From Mesostigma viride (Eukaryota; Streptophyta; Mesostigmatophyceae; Mesostigmatales; Mesostigmataceae): 64,000 nucleotides of DNA. Shown here in pieces: positions 21,105 to 34,425 of the stretch. The position numbers and the translations under genes are program-made. Within the stretch, counting starts at the first letter, position 1. Each line of letters starts with the position of its first letter. The notes beneath the pieces were generated by a model. That model had not been told where the DNA came from, searched no databases, and saw nothing but the letters and a program-made list of their open reading frames with translations. Location of the stretch: the NCBI GenBank assembly GCA_009746045.1, contig RPFO01000903.1:1-64000 (forward strand), in the 5' to 3' direction.

Positions 21105-24100
21105 GCGTTTTCAGTGAATTTTGGGCTCCAGATTTTAATGCAACGTGCGGTTTGAGGCAGGGGAAAACATGCGTGGACGATAGGAATTATAGCACCGGCG
21201 GGCTTCAAAGTGCCGGACGGCAGGCGGTACCACCATTCCGTGGCAGCTTGGCCCAGTTTGCTACCGGCTGGCACACGTTTTCAGTGAATTTTGGGCTCCA
21301 GATTTAAATGCAACGTGCGGTTTGAGGCAGGGGAAAACATGCGTGGACGATAGGAATTATAGCACCGGCGGGCTTCAAAGTGCCGGACGGCAGGCGGTAC
21401 CACCATTCCGTGGCAGCTTGGCCCAGTTTGCTACCGGCTGGCACACGTTTTCAGTGAATTTTGGGCTCCAGATTTAAATGCAACGTGCGGTTTGAGGCAG
21501 GGGAAAACATGCGTGGACGATAGGAATTATAGCACCGGCGGGCTTCAAAGTGCCGGACGGCAGGCGGTACCACCATTCCGTGGCAGCTTGGCCCAGTTTG
21601 CTACCGGCTGGCACACGTTTTCAGTGAATTTTGGGCTCCAGATTTAAATGCAACGTGCGGTTTGAGGCAGGGGAAAACATGCGTGGACGATAGGAATTAT
21701 AGCACCGGCGGGCTTCAAAGTGCCGGACGGCAGGCGGTACCACCATTCCGTGGCAGCTTGGCCCAGTTTGCTACCGGCTGGCACACGTTTTCAGTGAATT
21801 TTGGGCTCCAGATTTAAATGCAACGTGCGGTTTGAGGCAGGGGAAAACATGCGTGGACGATAGGAATTATAGCACCGGCGGGCTTCAAAGTGCCGGACGG
21901 CAGGCGGTACCACCATTCCGTGGCAGCTTGGCCCAGTTTGCTACCGGCTGGCACACGTTTTCAGTGAATTTTGGGCTCCAGATTTAAATGCAACGTGCGG
22001 TTTGAGGCAGGGGAAAACATGCGTGGACGATAGGAATTATAGCACCGGCGGGCTTCAAAGTGCCGGACGGCAGGCGGTACCACCATTCCGTGGCAGCTTG
22101 GCCCAGTTTGCTACCGGCTGGCACACGTTTTCAGTGAATTTTGGGCTCCAGATTTAAATGCAACGTGCGGTTTGAGGCAGGGGAAAACATGCGTGGACGA
22201 TAGGAATTATAGCACCGGCGGGCTTCAAAGTGCCGGACGGCAGGCGGTACCACCATTCCGTGGCAGCTTGGCCCAGTTTGCTACCGGCTGGCACACGTTT
22301 TCAGTGAATTTTGGGCTCCAGATTTAAATGCAACGTGCGGTTTGAGGCAGGGGAAAACATGCGTGGACGATAGGAATTATAGCACCGGCGGGCTTCAAAG
22401 TGCCGGACGGCAGGCGGTACCACCATTCCGTGGCAGCTTGGCCCAGTTTGCTACCGGCTGGCACACGTTTTCAGTGAATTTTGGGCTCCAGATTTAAATG
22501 CAACGTGCGGTTTGAGGCAGGGGAAAACATGCGTGGACGATAGGAATTATAGCACCGGCGGGCTTCAAAGTGCCGGACGGCAGGCGGTACCACCATTCCG
22601 TGGCAGCTTGGCCCAGTTTGCTACCGGCTGGCACACGTTTTCAGTGAATTTTGGGCTCCAGATTTAAATGCAACGTGCGGTTTGAGGCAGGGGAAAACAT
22701 GCGTGGACGATAGGAATTATAGCACCGGCGGGCTTCAAAGTGCCGGACGGCAGGCGGTACCACCATTCCGTGGCAGCTTGGCCCAGTTTGCTACCGGCTG
22801 GCACACGTTTTCAGTGAATTTTGGGCTCCAGATTTAAATGCAACGTGCGGTTTGAGGCAGGGGAAAACATGCGTGGACGATAGGAATTATAGCACCGGCG
22901 GGCTTCAAAGTGCCGGACGGCAGGCGGTACCACCATTCCGTGGCAGCTTGGCCCAGTTTGCTACCGGCTGGCACACGTTTTCAGTGAATTTTGGGCTCCA
23001 GATTTAAATGCAACGTGCGGTTTGAGGCAGGGGAAAACATGCGTGGACGATAGGAATTATAGCACCGGCGGGCTTCAAAGTGCCGGACGGCAGGCGGTAC
23101 CACCATTCCGTGGCAGCTTGGCCCAGTTTGCTACCGGCTGGCACACGTTTTCAGTGAATTTTGGGCTCCAGATTTAAATGCAACGTGCGGTTTGAGGCAG
23201 GGGAAAACATGCGTGGACGATAGGAATTATAGCACCGGCGGGCTTCAAAGTGCCGGACGGCAGGCGGTACCACCATTCCGTGGCAGCTTGGCCCAGTTTG
23301 CTACCGGCTGGCACACGTTTTCAGTGAATTTTGGGCTCCAGATTTAAATGCAACGTGCGGTTTGAGGCAGGGGAAAACATGCGTGGACGATAGGAATTAT
23401 AGCACCGGCGGGCTTCAAAGTGCCGGACGGCAGGCGGTACCACCATTCCGTGGCAGCTTGGCCCAGTTTGCTACCGGCTGGCACACGTTTTCAGTGAATT
23501 TTGGGCTCCAGATTTAAATGCAACGTGCGGTTTGAGGCAGGGGAAAACATGCGTGGACGATAGGAATTATAGCACCGGCGGGCTTCAAAGTGCCGGACGG
23601 CAGGCGGTACCACCATTCCGTGGCAGCTTGGCCCAGTTTGCTACCGGCTGGCACACGTTTTCAGTGAATTTTGGGCTCCAGATTTAAATGCAACGTGCGG
23701 TTTGAGGCAGGGGAAAACATGCGTGGACGATAGGAATTATAGCACCGGCGGGCTTCAAAGTGCCGGACGGCAGGCGGTACCACCATTCCGTGGCAGCTTG
23801 GCCCAGTTTGCTACCGGCTGGCACACGTTTTCAGTGAATTTTGGGCTCCAGATTTAAATGCAACGTGCGGTTTGAGGCAGGGGAAAACATGCGTGGACGA
23901 TAGGAATTATAGCACCGGCGGGCTTCAAAGTGCCGGACGGCAGGCGGTACCACCATTCCGTGGCAGCTTGGCCCAGTTTGCTACCGGCTGGCACACGTTT
24001 TCAGTGAATTTTGGGCTCCAGATTTAAATGCAACGTGCGGTTTGAGGCAGGGGAAAACATGCGTGGACGATAGGAATTATAGCACCGGCGGGCTTCAAAG

Positions 24101-27085
24101 TGCCGGACGGCAGGCGGTACCACCATTCCGTGGCAGCTTGGCCCAGTTTGCTACCGGCTGGCACACGTTTTCAGTGAATTTTGGGCTCCAGATTTAAATG
24201 CAACGTGCGGTTTGAGGCAGGGGAAAACATGCGTGGACGATAGGAATTATAGCACCGGCGGGCTTCAAAGTGCCGGACGGCAGGCGGTACCACCATTCCG
24301 TGGCAGCTTGGCCCAGTTTGCTACCGGCTGGCACACGTTTTCAGTGAATTTTGGGCTCCAGATTTAAATGCAACGTGCGGTTTGAGGCAGGGGAAAACAT
24401 GCGTGGACGATAGGAATTATAGCACCGGCGGGCTTCAAAGTGCCGGACGGCAGGCGGTACCACCATTCCGTGGCAGCTTGGCCCAGTTTGCTACCGGCTG
24501 GCACACGTTTTCAGTGAATTTTGGGCTCCAGATTTAAATGCAACGTGCGGTTTGAGGCAGGGGAAAACATGCGTGGACGATAGGAATTATAGCACCGGCG
24601 GGCTTCAAAGTGCCGGACGGCAGGCGGTACCACCATTCCGTGGCAGCTTGGCCCAGTTTGCTACCGGCTGGCACACGTTTTCAGTGAATTTTGGGCTCCA
24701 GATTTAAATGCAACGTGCGGTTTGAGGCAGGGGAAAACATGCGTGGACGATAGGAATTATAGCACCGGCGGGCTTCAAAGTGCCGGACGGCAGGCGGTAC
24801 CACCATTCCGTGGCAGCTTGGCCCAGTTTGCTACCGGCTGGCACACGTTTTCAGTGAATTTTGGGCTCCAGATTTAAATGCAACGTGCGGTTTGAGGCAG
24901 GGGAAAACATGCGTGGACGATAGGAATTATAGCACCGGCGGGCTTCAAAGTGCCGGACGGCAGGCGGTACCACCATTCCGTGGCAGCTTGGCCCAGTTTG
25001 CTACCGGCTGGCACACGTTTTCAGTGAATTTTGGGCTCCAGATTTAAATGCAACGTGCGGTTTGAGGCAGGGGAAAACATGCGTGGACGATAGGAATTAT
25101 AGCACCGGCGGGCTTCAAAGTGCCGGACGGCAGGCGGTACCACCATTCCGTGGCAGCTTGGCCCAGTTTGCTACCGGCTGGCACACGTTTTCAGTGAATT
25201 TTGGGCTCCAGATTTAAATGCAACGTGCGGTTTGAGGCAGGGGAAAACATGCGTGGACGATAGGAATTATAGCACCGGCGGGCTTCAAAGTGCCGGACGG
25301 CAGGCGGTACCACCATTCCGTGGCAGCTTGGCCCAGTTTGCTACCGGCTGGCACACGTTTTCAGTGAATTTTGGGCTCCAGATTTAAATGCAACGTGCGG
25401 TTTGAGGCAGGGGAAAACATGCGTGGACGATAGGAATTATAGCACCGGCGGGCTTCAAAGTGCCGGACGGCAGGCGGTACCACCATTCCGTGGCAGCTTG
25501 GCCCAGTTTGCTACCGGCTGGCACACGTTTTCAGTGAATTTTGGGCTCCAGATTTAAATGCAACGTGCGGTTTGAGGCAGGGGAAAACATGCGTGGACGA
25601 TAGGAATTATAGCACCGGCGGGCTTCAAAGTGCCGGACGGCAGGCGGTACCACCATTCCGTGGCAGCTTGGCCCAGTTTGCTACCGGCTGGCACACGTTT
25701 TCAGTGAATTTTGGGCTCCAGATTTAAATGCAACGTGCGGTTTGAGGCAGGGGAAAACATGCGTGGACGATAGGAATTATAGCACCGGCGGGCTTCAAAG
25801 TGCCGGACGGCAGGCGGTACCACCATTCCGTGGCAGCTTGGCCCAGTTTGCTACCGGCTGGCACACGTTTTCAGTGAATTTTGGGCTCCAGATTTAAATG
25901 CAACGTGCGGTTTGAGGCAGGGGAAAACATGCGTGGACGATAGGAATTATAGCACCGGCGGGCTTCAAAGTGCCGGACGGCAGGCGGTACCACCATTCCG
26001 TGGCAGCTTGGCCCAGTTTGCTACCGGCTGGCACACGTTTTCAGTGAATTTTGGGCTCCAGATTTAAATGCAACGTGCGGTTTGAGGCAGGGGAAAACAT
26101 GCGTGGACGATAGGAATTATAGCACCGGCGGGCTTCAAAGTGCCGGACGGCAGGCGGTACCACCATTCCGTGGCAGCTTGGCCCAGTTTGCTACCGGCTG
26201 GCACACGTTTTCAGTGAATTTTGGGCTCCAGATTTAAATGCAACGTGCGGTTTGAGGCAGGGGAAAACATGCGTGGACGATAGGAATTATAGCACCGGCG
26301 GGCTTCAAAGTGCCGGACGGCAGGCGGTACCACCATTCCGTGGCAGCTTGGCCCAGTTTGCTACCGGCTGGCACACGTTTTCAGTGAATTTTGGGCTCCA
26401 GATTTAAATGCAACGTGCGGTTTGAGGCAGGGGAAAACATGCGTGGACGATAGGAATTATAGCACCGGCGGGCTTCAAAGTGCCGGACGGCAGGCGGTAC
26501 CACCATTCCGTGGCAGCTTGGCCCAGTTTGCTACCGGCTGGCACACGTTTTCAGTGAATTTTGGGCTCCAGATTTAAATGCAACGTGCGGTTTGAGGCAG
26601 GGGAAAACATGCGTGGACGATAGGAATTATAGCACCGGCGGGCTTCAAAGTGCCGGACGGCAGGCGGTACCACCATTCCGTGGCAGCTTGGCCCAGTTTG
26701 CTACCGGCTGGCACACGTTTTCAGTGAATTTTGGGCTCCAGATTTAAATGCAACGTGCGGTTTGAGGCAGGGGAAAACATGCGTGGACGATAGGAATTAT
26801 AGCACCGGCGGGCTTCAAAGTGCCGGACGGCAGGCGGTACCACCATTCCGTGGCAGCTTGGCCCAGTTTGCTACCGGCTGGCACACGTTTTCAGTGAATT
26901 TTGGGCTCCAGATTTAAATGCAACGTGCGGTTTGAGGCAGGGGAAAACATGCGTGGACGATAGGAATTATAGCACCGGCGGGCTTCAAAGTGCCGGACGG
27001 CAGGCGGTACCACCACTCCGTGGCAGCTTGGCCCAGTTTGCTACCGGCTGGCACACGTTTTCAGTGAATTTTGGGCTCCAGATTT
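21105..27085. repeat. 170-bp satellite, left block (about 35 copies)
   Basis: A 170-bp unit repeats with strict spacing (for example GCACACGTTTTCAGTG at 21271, 21441 and 21611). Almost every unit is identical and carries CCACCATTCCGTGG. Only the last unit, next to the transposon, has CCACCACTCCGTGG, the form seen throughout the right block. The first unit reads CCAGATTTTAATGC where most read CCAGATTTAAATGC. The unit length is close to that of nucleosome-sized centromeric satellites, but nothing here proves a centromere. Confidence 0.95.
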
Positions 27086-27114
27086 GGGTGGTTTTACCGG
27101 ATTAGGATACATTT

Positions 27115-28006
27115 GCACGGCTTCAAATGTATCCTAAATGCACCATTGGCAAACATGGTTTCTGGACATGGTCAATATCATTCATATGTTTGGCAAGCAT
27201 GATATGATCATGCTTGCCAAAGATGTTGTCTCTTTTCATATTTCACACATATATTATCGGCCTCGGCGTGCCATGCTTCCACGTTTGTTGTCTCTTTTCA
27301 TATATTGTGAATATGATCAATAAAATTCCAAACATGACCATGTTGGAGACTTCAAGTGGAGCATCATGATTACTGTTTTCACTATTACGTAACCCATGGT
27401 TCATGTTAACATGGCATAATGAGCAATCCTATTGACCCCATGACTAATGGTGAAGTTAATAAAGTTACATCGTGGCACGTCACTATAGCATCAAGTTGCA
27501 TCATTGTGCATAAAGTAGTTTAGCACTGAGTTGGCATGCCAACACCAGGTACACTAAATAAATTAAAACCAGAATTGATAAACAACCCAGTATCCAAATA
27601 CAGTATCCATATATATGCAGGTCGTACTACAGGTACAGCCACGGCTGCCACGCGGCTTCTGCAGCGATCACGCTCTTTCTCCTAGACAATTGCTCTACTG
27701 GTCCCTACAGGTCGGTCGACTTGGACCATGATGCGTCAAGAACAGTTAATTGACCGACTTAAACAAGATGTTTGTCTACATGCAGCTGTCTGCACCTAAC
27801 TAACGCGAAACCGCGTGCTACCAAATATAGGGGCAAATGCATGAGTAACACATGTCAACGCACAACCGGTGGAAATCACGCGATACCAACCGCGGCAACA
27901 GTGGTGTGAACATAGCGGGCACTGACATGCAAAAAAGCACCAGCAGCGGCATCAGTAGCAAATTGTAGTAGCGGAACAATAGCCACTACATCAATGCAAC
28001 AACACA
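27115..28006. other. Transposon left interior, no gene; 33-bp palindrome at 27189-27221
   Basis: The sequence is AT-rich and non-coding. A near-perfect palindrome at 27189-27221 has 15-bp arms (TTTGGCAAGCATGAT and its complement) around ATG. The fragment TTGTCTCTTTTCATAT occurs twice around it (about 27225 and 27288). Confidence 0.6.
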
Positions 28007-29647
28007 TCAGCACAATAGCACAGCAGCAGCACGGCAGCAATGCAGCAGCAATAGCATGGCAGCACAGCAGCAGCAGCAGCACATGAGCAGCTCAATGACA
28101 ACAACGCTGCTTGCGCTACAGCAGTCGTCGTCGTCGTCATCGTCATCGGCAAGGATGAGCGCTCGCTTCCGACGCCGGGAGGCGCCTGCGTTGTTGTTCT
28201 CCGCCACAACGTCGCTGGGTGGAACCATCTCGCGCAATCGAGCCTCGGCCAGGGTGATATCCGGCGCTTGCAACGCAGGGACGACCACACCGGGGCACCC
28301 GCAGATCTGTGCCTCCAGCTCGTGGAGAGGCACGCAAGAAACCGCGTCCTCCTCCCAACGGGCACCCCAGTACATGGCTACCATGTCGTTTTGCGTGTCG
28401 ACAACAGCGACACGACCATGGTACCTGCCGTCCCGGCTTTCGGTGCGACCGTCCGCGGATGTCACACGCTCCGACGCCCAATGACACACGACTTGCCCTA
28501 CGAGGTTGCGGCTGCCACTCTTGACCTGCAGCGTTACGCCTTCCCAGCATGCCTTCGCCATGCCGACGATGCCCTTCGAGCATTCAGCATCTTGCCACTT
28601 CACGACCGGGTGTTCCGCGTCATAGGGCACCTCCTTCAGCGCCTTGAGGCACTCCTTGGTGAGCTTTTTGTTCGCACCCAAGGAGACTCCATGGGGCGGC
28701 TGACCTCGCTTGCCCACCACTTGTGTCAAGACGAGGTCTGAGGCGGTGATGATCACCGTGTGCGCCGCAGTGGTTGGTGGATGGGGCCATTGCGCAATGT
28801 CTGTATTCCACGGGTGCCACGTGTCATGCAAATGCTTAGCGCGGTATACAAAGAGCTCAATAGAAGGTTGGCCGCCATCCTCCTTCGCAACCACCTCCTT
28901 GATGATGCCAACGAGGACTGGAGTCCACGTGAGCTTCGAGTTGCAGAGAATACCAGCTGAAGGGTGCCAGTATAGAACAGCGGAGCCTTTCTCAACGCCT
29001 TGCATGCGCTTCAAGTAAGCGACCTTGGCTGCCATGGCCCTGTCTTCTGCCGCCCATTCCTGCTGTGTGTGGCCATCATGACGAACTCGGTCTACCAGCG
29101 GGGTGACGCGCACCGCCTCTGCGTCAACCAACGCCATGAAGTGCTCTTCTTGCGTCGGTGGTGGTTCAGGCGCTGCATCGTGCTCACGCAGGGTGGAGAT
29201 GTCCGCGCGAGATGGCCACGGCAAAGGGCGCCACTCCTCAGGCACCTCCTCAGGGGCATGTGGGACTTGACTTGCGAAAAAAGGCCTTGTTTGGCTTGAT
29301 GGTGTCGGGCGGAAAGTACCACTGCCAGATGCCATGGGGCAACTTCTCGACCCTTGTTTTGATCGACTCCAGCTCCTTCCCCAGAAACTCCATGTTCAAT
29401 GGTGCGAAGGCTGGGGTGTCCTGCAACATCGGAATGCGGTCTGGATCCACAAGTCGGACGCCAAACAGCGGCCGCCCCTCCGCATCAAACCTGTATGGCT
29501 GTGTCATCGCCTTCCCCACCGTGGCGCGCCTTCCTGTCGAGTCCCCGCGGGCTGCCACGGCGTCTTTTGGGACTCCGTGGGCCGGTAGGACAACCAGGTC
29601 TCTGTGTTGCCCTGTACCTGGAAGAAGACGGCGTGGTGCACCTTCAT
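28007..29647 (-). pseudogene. Unassigned protein gene of the 9.7-kb transposon
   Basis: On the minus strand a frame begins near MKVHHAVFFQVQ (ATG at 29647). Coding-like sequence continues in a second frame (QPYRFDAEGRPLFGVRLVDP, then LPHGIWQWYFPPD), and from about 29300 in a third frame down to 28007 (PEEVPEEWRPLPWPS, VLYWHPSAGILCNSK, VLVGIIKEVV, LRDMVPP-like end, then an Asp run). At least two frame changes therefore seem present, one near the T6 run in CCTTTTTTCGC. The C-terminus enters CAG/GCT repeats and reads as a Cys/Leu run that is probably not real protein. The WxP and GIIKEVV stretches vaguely recall the region beside CACTA transposases. I cannot name a family. Confidence 0.5.
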
Positions 29648-29659
29648 TGAGCGACCGCG

Positions 29660-30665
29660 TTTTTCAGGCACCGGCTGTGCCGCTCCGCCGCTCCGCCGCT
29701 CCGCCGCCCGCCGGCTGCGCCGCCGGCCCGCCGCGCGCCGGCTGCCCCGCCCCGTAGCCCGTCGACAGGCTGCCCCGCCCCGCCGCATGCCAGCTGCGCC
29801 GGCCCGCCGCCCACGCGCGCCGGCAGCGCCGTTGGCCCCCCGCGCGCCGACGGCCCTGCCCCGCCGCCCGTTGACAGCCCCGCCCCGCCGCATGCCAGCT
29901 GCGCCGGCCCGCCGCCCATGCGCGCCGGCAGCGCCGCTGGCCCCCCGCGCGCCGACGGCCCTGCCCCGCCGCCCGTCGACTGCCCCGCCCCGCCGCCCGT
30001 CGACAGCCCTGCCCCGCCGCATGCAGGCTGCGCCGCCGCTGCCACCTCGCTGCGCGCTGGCTGCGCCACCTCGCCGCCCGCCGACGGCGCCGCCCCGCCG
30101 CCACCGGCTGCCCCGCCCCGCCGCCCGTCGACTGCCCCGCCCCGCCGCATGCCAGCTGCGCCGGCCCGCCGCCCACGCGCGCCGGCAGCGCCGCTGGCCC
30201 CCGCGCGCTGACGGCCCTGCCCCGCCGCCCGTCGACTGCCCCGCCCCGCCGCCCGTCGACAGCCCCGACCCACCGCATGCCAGGTGCGCCGGCCCGCCGC
30301 CCGCGCGCGCCGGCAGCGCCGCTGGCCCCCGCGCGCCGACGGCCCTGCCCCGCCGCCCGTCGACAGCCCTGCCCCGCCGCCCGTCGACAGCCCCGCCCCG
30401 CCGCATGCCAGCTGCGCCGGCCCGCTGCCCACGCGCGCCGGCAGCGCCGCTGGCCCTGCCCCGCCGCCCGTCGACTGCCCCGCCCCGCCGCCCGTCGACA
30501 GCCCTGCCCCGCCGCATGCCAGGTGCGCCGGCCCGCCGCCCGCGCGCACCGGCAGCGCCGCTGGCCCCCCGCGCGCCGACGGCCCTGCCCCGCCGCCCGT
30601 CGACAGCCCCGCCCCGCCGCATGCCAGCTGCGCCGGCCGGCCGCCCATGCGCGCCATGCGCTTCG
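29660..30665. repeat. GC-rich minisatellite inside the 9.7-kb transposon
   Basis: Units of CCCGCCGCCCGTCGAC, GCCGCATGCCAGCTGCGCC, GGCCCGCCGCCCACGCGCGC and GCCGGCAGCGCCGCTGGCCC are shuffled in a near-tandem array with a composite period of about 100-125 bp. All six frames stay largely open because of the composition and give Pro/Arg/Ala-rich shadow frames. I see no evidence that any is a gene. Confidence 0.85.
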
Positions 30666-30669
30666 CAGG

Positions 30670-31730
30670 TCCATTGGGATCATGAGGCCTGCGCAAAATC
30701 TCACCTCGGAGGCCCGTGCTACTTCTAGTAAGATGCTTGCATTTTCAATGCGTCACCTATATGCAGGCATAGAGGGTGGTACATGGCGCTAGACTCATCA
30801 AGGGATAGGAGCCATGCCCTCAGCAATTACTCACCTCCTGGCCCTTGCTGTTGCGGTCTCGGATTAAGATGATGGTCTACACGCCGCCGCATGCAAACAA
30901 GGAATGAGAGACAAAGCCGTGCGAGGCCAATATGGGCACAGTGAGAGAAACAAGTCGACGCGAACCTACATCACGAGTGTCAGCGAAGGGGACCCATGGG
31001 AGAAGTCTCCCTCCCATGGTATCATTCACGGACACACGCAGCGGCCATGGGAACAGCCAAAACAGCAGGTTCACACACGCAAGGGCAACGACCTGCAGTG
31101 CCTGACCAGCATGTCGGTCAGTTGTGATTGGCAAGGCAGAGCCACACACACCAGGTACACGCTGCATGGGCAGGGAAGACGCTCTTACATGAGAAAAAGC
31201 GAGGAAACGTGCGCGAGAAGGATATTAAGAGCGATCCGCGCTAGAAGGATGCTACAATAGCATCATATATTCAAGAATTAGCAAAGAAAGATGTAGAAAA
31301 GAGACAAAAGAAAGAAATACGAGAGAAAGCAAAGACAGGGAGCTGCCAAACCGGGCAGACAAAAGGTTACGAGCGGCAAGAGTTGTGAACGCTGCACTTG
31401 ATTGCTTTCTCTGACTTGTCAACTGCGAAGAGTGACTGATATCTCTGGAAATGGTATGCTCAGCATCCCATGGTAATGAAATGGTGAGCTATGCTGTCAG
31501 ACATGCCTATATAACATAGCTACCCTAGGGTCCTAATACAAAACTAGAAATCAAACCATACCGTGAGTTTCCCGGCTCGCACGGCCTCCTCCCTTTGTGC
31601 CAACGCCTGCAAACACAACGGGCCGTGGAGGAGGGTGGAAAGGTGGGCAAGTGTGGAGGAGTTTGGGGGGGACCGGGTTGAGCAGCGGTGGGGGAAAGAT
31701 GTGCCGGTCATGATGTTGTCAACTACAGCT
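30670..31730. other. Transposon interior without a recognisable gene
   Basis: Mixed-composition sequence with only short fortuitous frames (for example 30904-31260 plus). I see nothing further in it. Confidence 0.5.
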
Positions 31731-31734
31731 GTTG

Positions 31735-32050
31735 TATCGTGATTCACCTTCAATAAGTCTACTGTTCTACATCCGGTGGTGGATGGACACAAGCAATAAA
31801 GGCCCCGCCCACAACTCAGATTTCTTTAGAAAATCTACTGATCTACATTCGATGGCGCCTTCACAGAAGCAGGAAACTCCGCCCACCGGTCAAATGTGAC
31901 GCCCAACAAAGCCCCAACTTATTTCTTCAAGAAGTATACTGTTTTACATCCGGTAGTGCTTGGACAGAAGCAATATGTAAAGCCCGCCCACAAATCGGAT
32001 TTCTTTACGAAAAACCTGTTTTACATTCGATGGGGTCTTGACAGATTCAA
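31735..32050. repeat. Four degenerate copies of a roughly 75-bp unit
   Basis: The unit is built around AGTMTACTGTTYTACATYCG, GACAGAAGCAA and GCCCGCCCAC and recurs with 65-90 percent identity by eye. It leads into the GTCTTCAC array. Confidence 0.6.
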
Positions 32051-32114
32051 GCAGCAATACTCGTTTCTACCTGCGTGCGACTGCAGCGGCCGAGTGCTGC
32101 AACTTGCCTTCACG

Positions 32115-33560
32115 TCCCAGTCTTCACGTGACAGTCCTGGTCTTCACGTCTTCACGTCTTCACGTCTTCACGTCTTCACGTCTTCACGTCTTCACGTCTT
32201 CACGACTTCACCTGAACTTGCGGCGTATCGTATCTTTGATACCTTGCATGCACGTCTTCACGTCTTCACGTCTTCACCGCGTCTTCACCTGTCTTCACCA
32301 CGTCTTCACGTCTTCGCGTCTTCACGTCTTCACGGCTTCACCTGAACACCTGAACTTCACCTGAACTTGCCGTATCGTGTCTTCACGTCTTCACGTCTTC
32401 ACGTCTTCACGTCTTCACGTCTTCACCGCGTCTTCACCTGTCTTCACCACGTCTTCACGGCTTCACGGCTTCACGTCTTCACGGCTTCACCTGAACACCT
32501 GAACTTCACCTGAACTTGCCGTATCGTGTCTTCACGTCTTCACGTCTTCACGTCTTCACGTCTTCACCGCGTCTTCACCTGTCTTCACCACGTCTTCACG
32601 GCTTCACGTCTTCACGTCTTCATGGCTTCACCTGAACACCTGAACTTCACCTGAACTTGCCGTATCGTGTCTTCACGTCTTCACGTCTTCACGTCTTCAC
32701 GTCTTCACGTCTTCACCGCGTCTTCACCTGTCTTCACCACGTCTTCACGGCTTCACGGCTTCACGTCTTCACGGCTTCACCTGAACACCTGAACTTCACC
32801 TGAACTTGCCGTATCGTGTCTTCACGTCTTCACGTCTTCACGTCTTCACGTCTTCACGTCTTCACCGCGTCTTCACCTGTCTTCACCACGTCTTCACGGC
32901 TTCACGGCTTCACGTCTTCACGGCTTCACCTGAACACCTGAACTTCACCTGAACTTGCCGTATCGTGTCTTCACGTCTTCACGTCTTCACGTCTTCACGT
33001 CTTCACCGCGTCTTCACCTGTCTTCACCACGTCTTCACGGCTTCACGTCTTCACGTCTTCACGGCTTCACCTGAACACCTGAACTTCACCTGAACTTGCC
33101 GTATCGTGTCTTCACGTCTTCACGTCTTCACGTCTTCACGTCTTCACGTCTTCACCGCGTCTTCACCTGTCTTCACCACGTCTTCACGGCTTCACGGCTT
33201 CACGTCTTCACGGCTTCACCTGAACACCTGAACTTCACCTGAACTTGCCGTATCGTGTCTTCACGTCTTCACGTCTTCACGTCTTCACGTCTTCACGTCT
33301 TCACCGCGTCTTCACCTGTCTTCACCACGTCTTCACGGCTTCACGGCTTCACGTCTTCACGGCTTCACCTGAACACCTGAACTTCACCTGAACTTGCCGT
33401 ATCGTGTCTTCACGTCTTCACGTCTTCACGTCTTCACGTCTTCACGTCTTCACCGCGTCTTCACCTGTCTTCACCACGTCTTCACGGCTTCACGGCTTCA
33501 CGTCTTCACCGCGTCTTCACCTGTCTTCACCACGTCTTCACGGCTTCACCTGAACACCTG
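32115..33560. repeat. GTCTTCAC higher-order minisatellite
   Basis: A short unit, CGTCTTCA with variants, is arranged in a higher-order repeat of about 143-152 bp marked by CCTGAACACCTGAACTTCAC and TTGCCGTATCGTG. The marker occurs about eight times between 32365 and 33395. Higher-order units differ in length by whole short units. Confidence 0.9.
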
Positions 33561-33730
33561 AACTTTGCGTATCGTATCTTTCATACATTGCATCATTTGC
33601 ATGCCTTGGAGCTGCACGTCTTCAAGCAGTGTCACCCAGTTCCCGCTTGATTCAAATGCACTTCGCGCTTGAATTCGTGACTTCGCCCCGCTCAAGGTGG
33701 AAAGAATGATGGGCACTAGCCACGGGAACT

Positions 33731-34078
33731 ATGCCCGATGCTGATAGCCGAAGCGATGACATGGACGAATTGATTGATTTGTGTTATGCCGGGGACGATT
33801 GTAGAAAATGGGTGCTAGGAAAGAAATCTGGTGCCATGAAAGTAGATTTTTTGGCCGGTGCAAACCACCAATGCGCCGGCCGATGTGGCAAGGTCCTGCA
33901 CGGCAGCCAGAGCGCACCCAGCCAGAGCGTACCCAGCCGCTGCCGCCGCCGACCCCCGTACTGGTGGGCGTGGAACAGACGATGAGAGAGATGCAACGAG
34001 CTATGGAGAACCAAAGCAAGAAGGTTGAAGAGCTTGGTTTGCAGCTGCGTCAAGAGGTGCAGAAACAAGTGGTCCAGC

Positions 34079-34117
<39 letters not shown>

Positions 34118-34154
34118 TGCAGCAGCAACTGCAGCAGCAACTGCAGCAACAACT

Positions 34155-34223
<69 letters not shown>

Positions 34224-34359
34224 CTTCAGTTCCCGCAGGCAGCGTCGGCAATGTCGCAGTTTCCACAGGCATTGTCGGCACTGCAGCAGTTTTCGCAGGG
34301 ACCGTCGGCAGCAGAGCAGTTCCCGCAGGGATCATCGGTGGTGCAGCAGTTCTTTGTGA
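33731..34359 (+). pseudogene. Glutamine-rich coiled-coil protein fragment of the transposon
   Basis: The frame from ATG 33731 encodes SDDMDELIDLCYAGDDCRKW and a CAGRCGK zinc-knuckle-like motif. From about 33920 a second frame looks like the continuation: PLPPPTPVLVGVEQTM, then a heptad-type coiled coil (MREMQRAMENQSKKVEELGL), then a long polyglutamine run coded by CAG repeats. One frame change therefore probably separates the two. The polyglutamine is followed by an Arg/Ser-rich end at 34359. No family is recognised. It might be an accessory DNA-binding protein of the element. Confidence 0.4.
34084..34222. repeat. CAG trinucleotide repeat
   Basis: About 46 triplets, mostly CAG with a few CAA and CTG interruptions (AGCAACTGCAGCAG). 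They encode polyglutamine in the plus frame above. Confidence 0.95.
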
Positions 34360-34425
34360 GTCATTCGTGTAGTGTTGAGTGGGTGGGTGGGGGTGGGGGG
34401 GGGGGGGTGTAGGGGGGTTTGACTG

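Noticed and set aside
29504-30792. Open frames of 350-370 residues rich in Arg, Ala and Pro on both strands
   Set aside because: They come from the GC-rich minisatellite, which lacks stop codons by composition; no domain is visible.
32115-33560. GTCTTCAC repeat as a telomere-like array
   Set aside because: The unit is organised in 143-152 bp higher-order repeats inside a transposon and does not resemble known telomere repeats.
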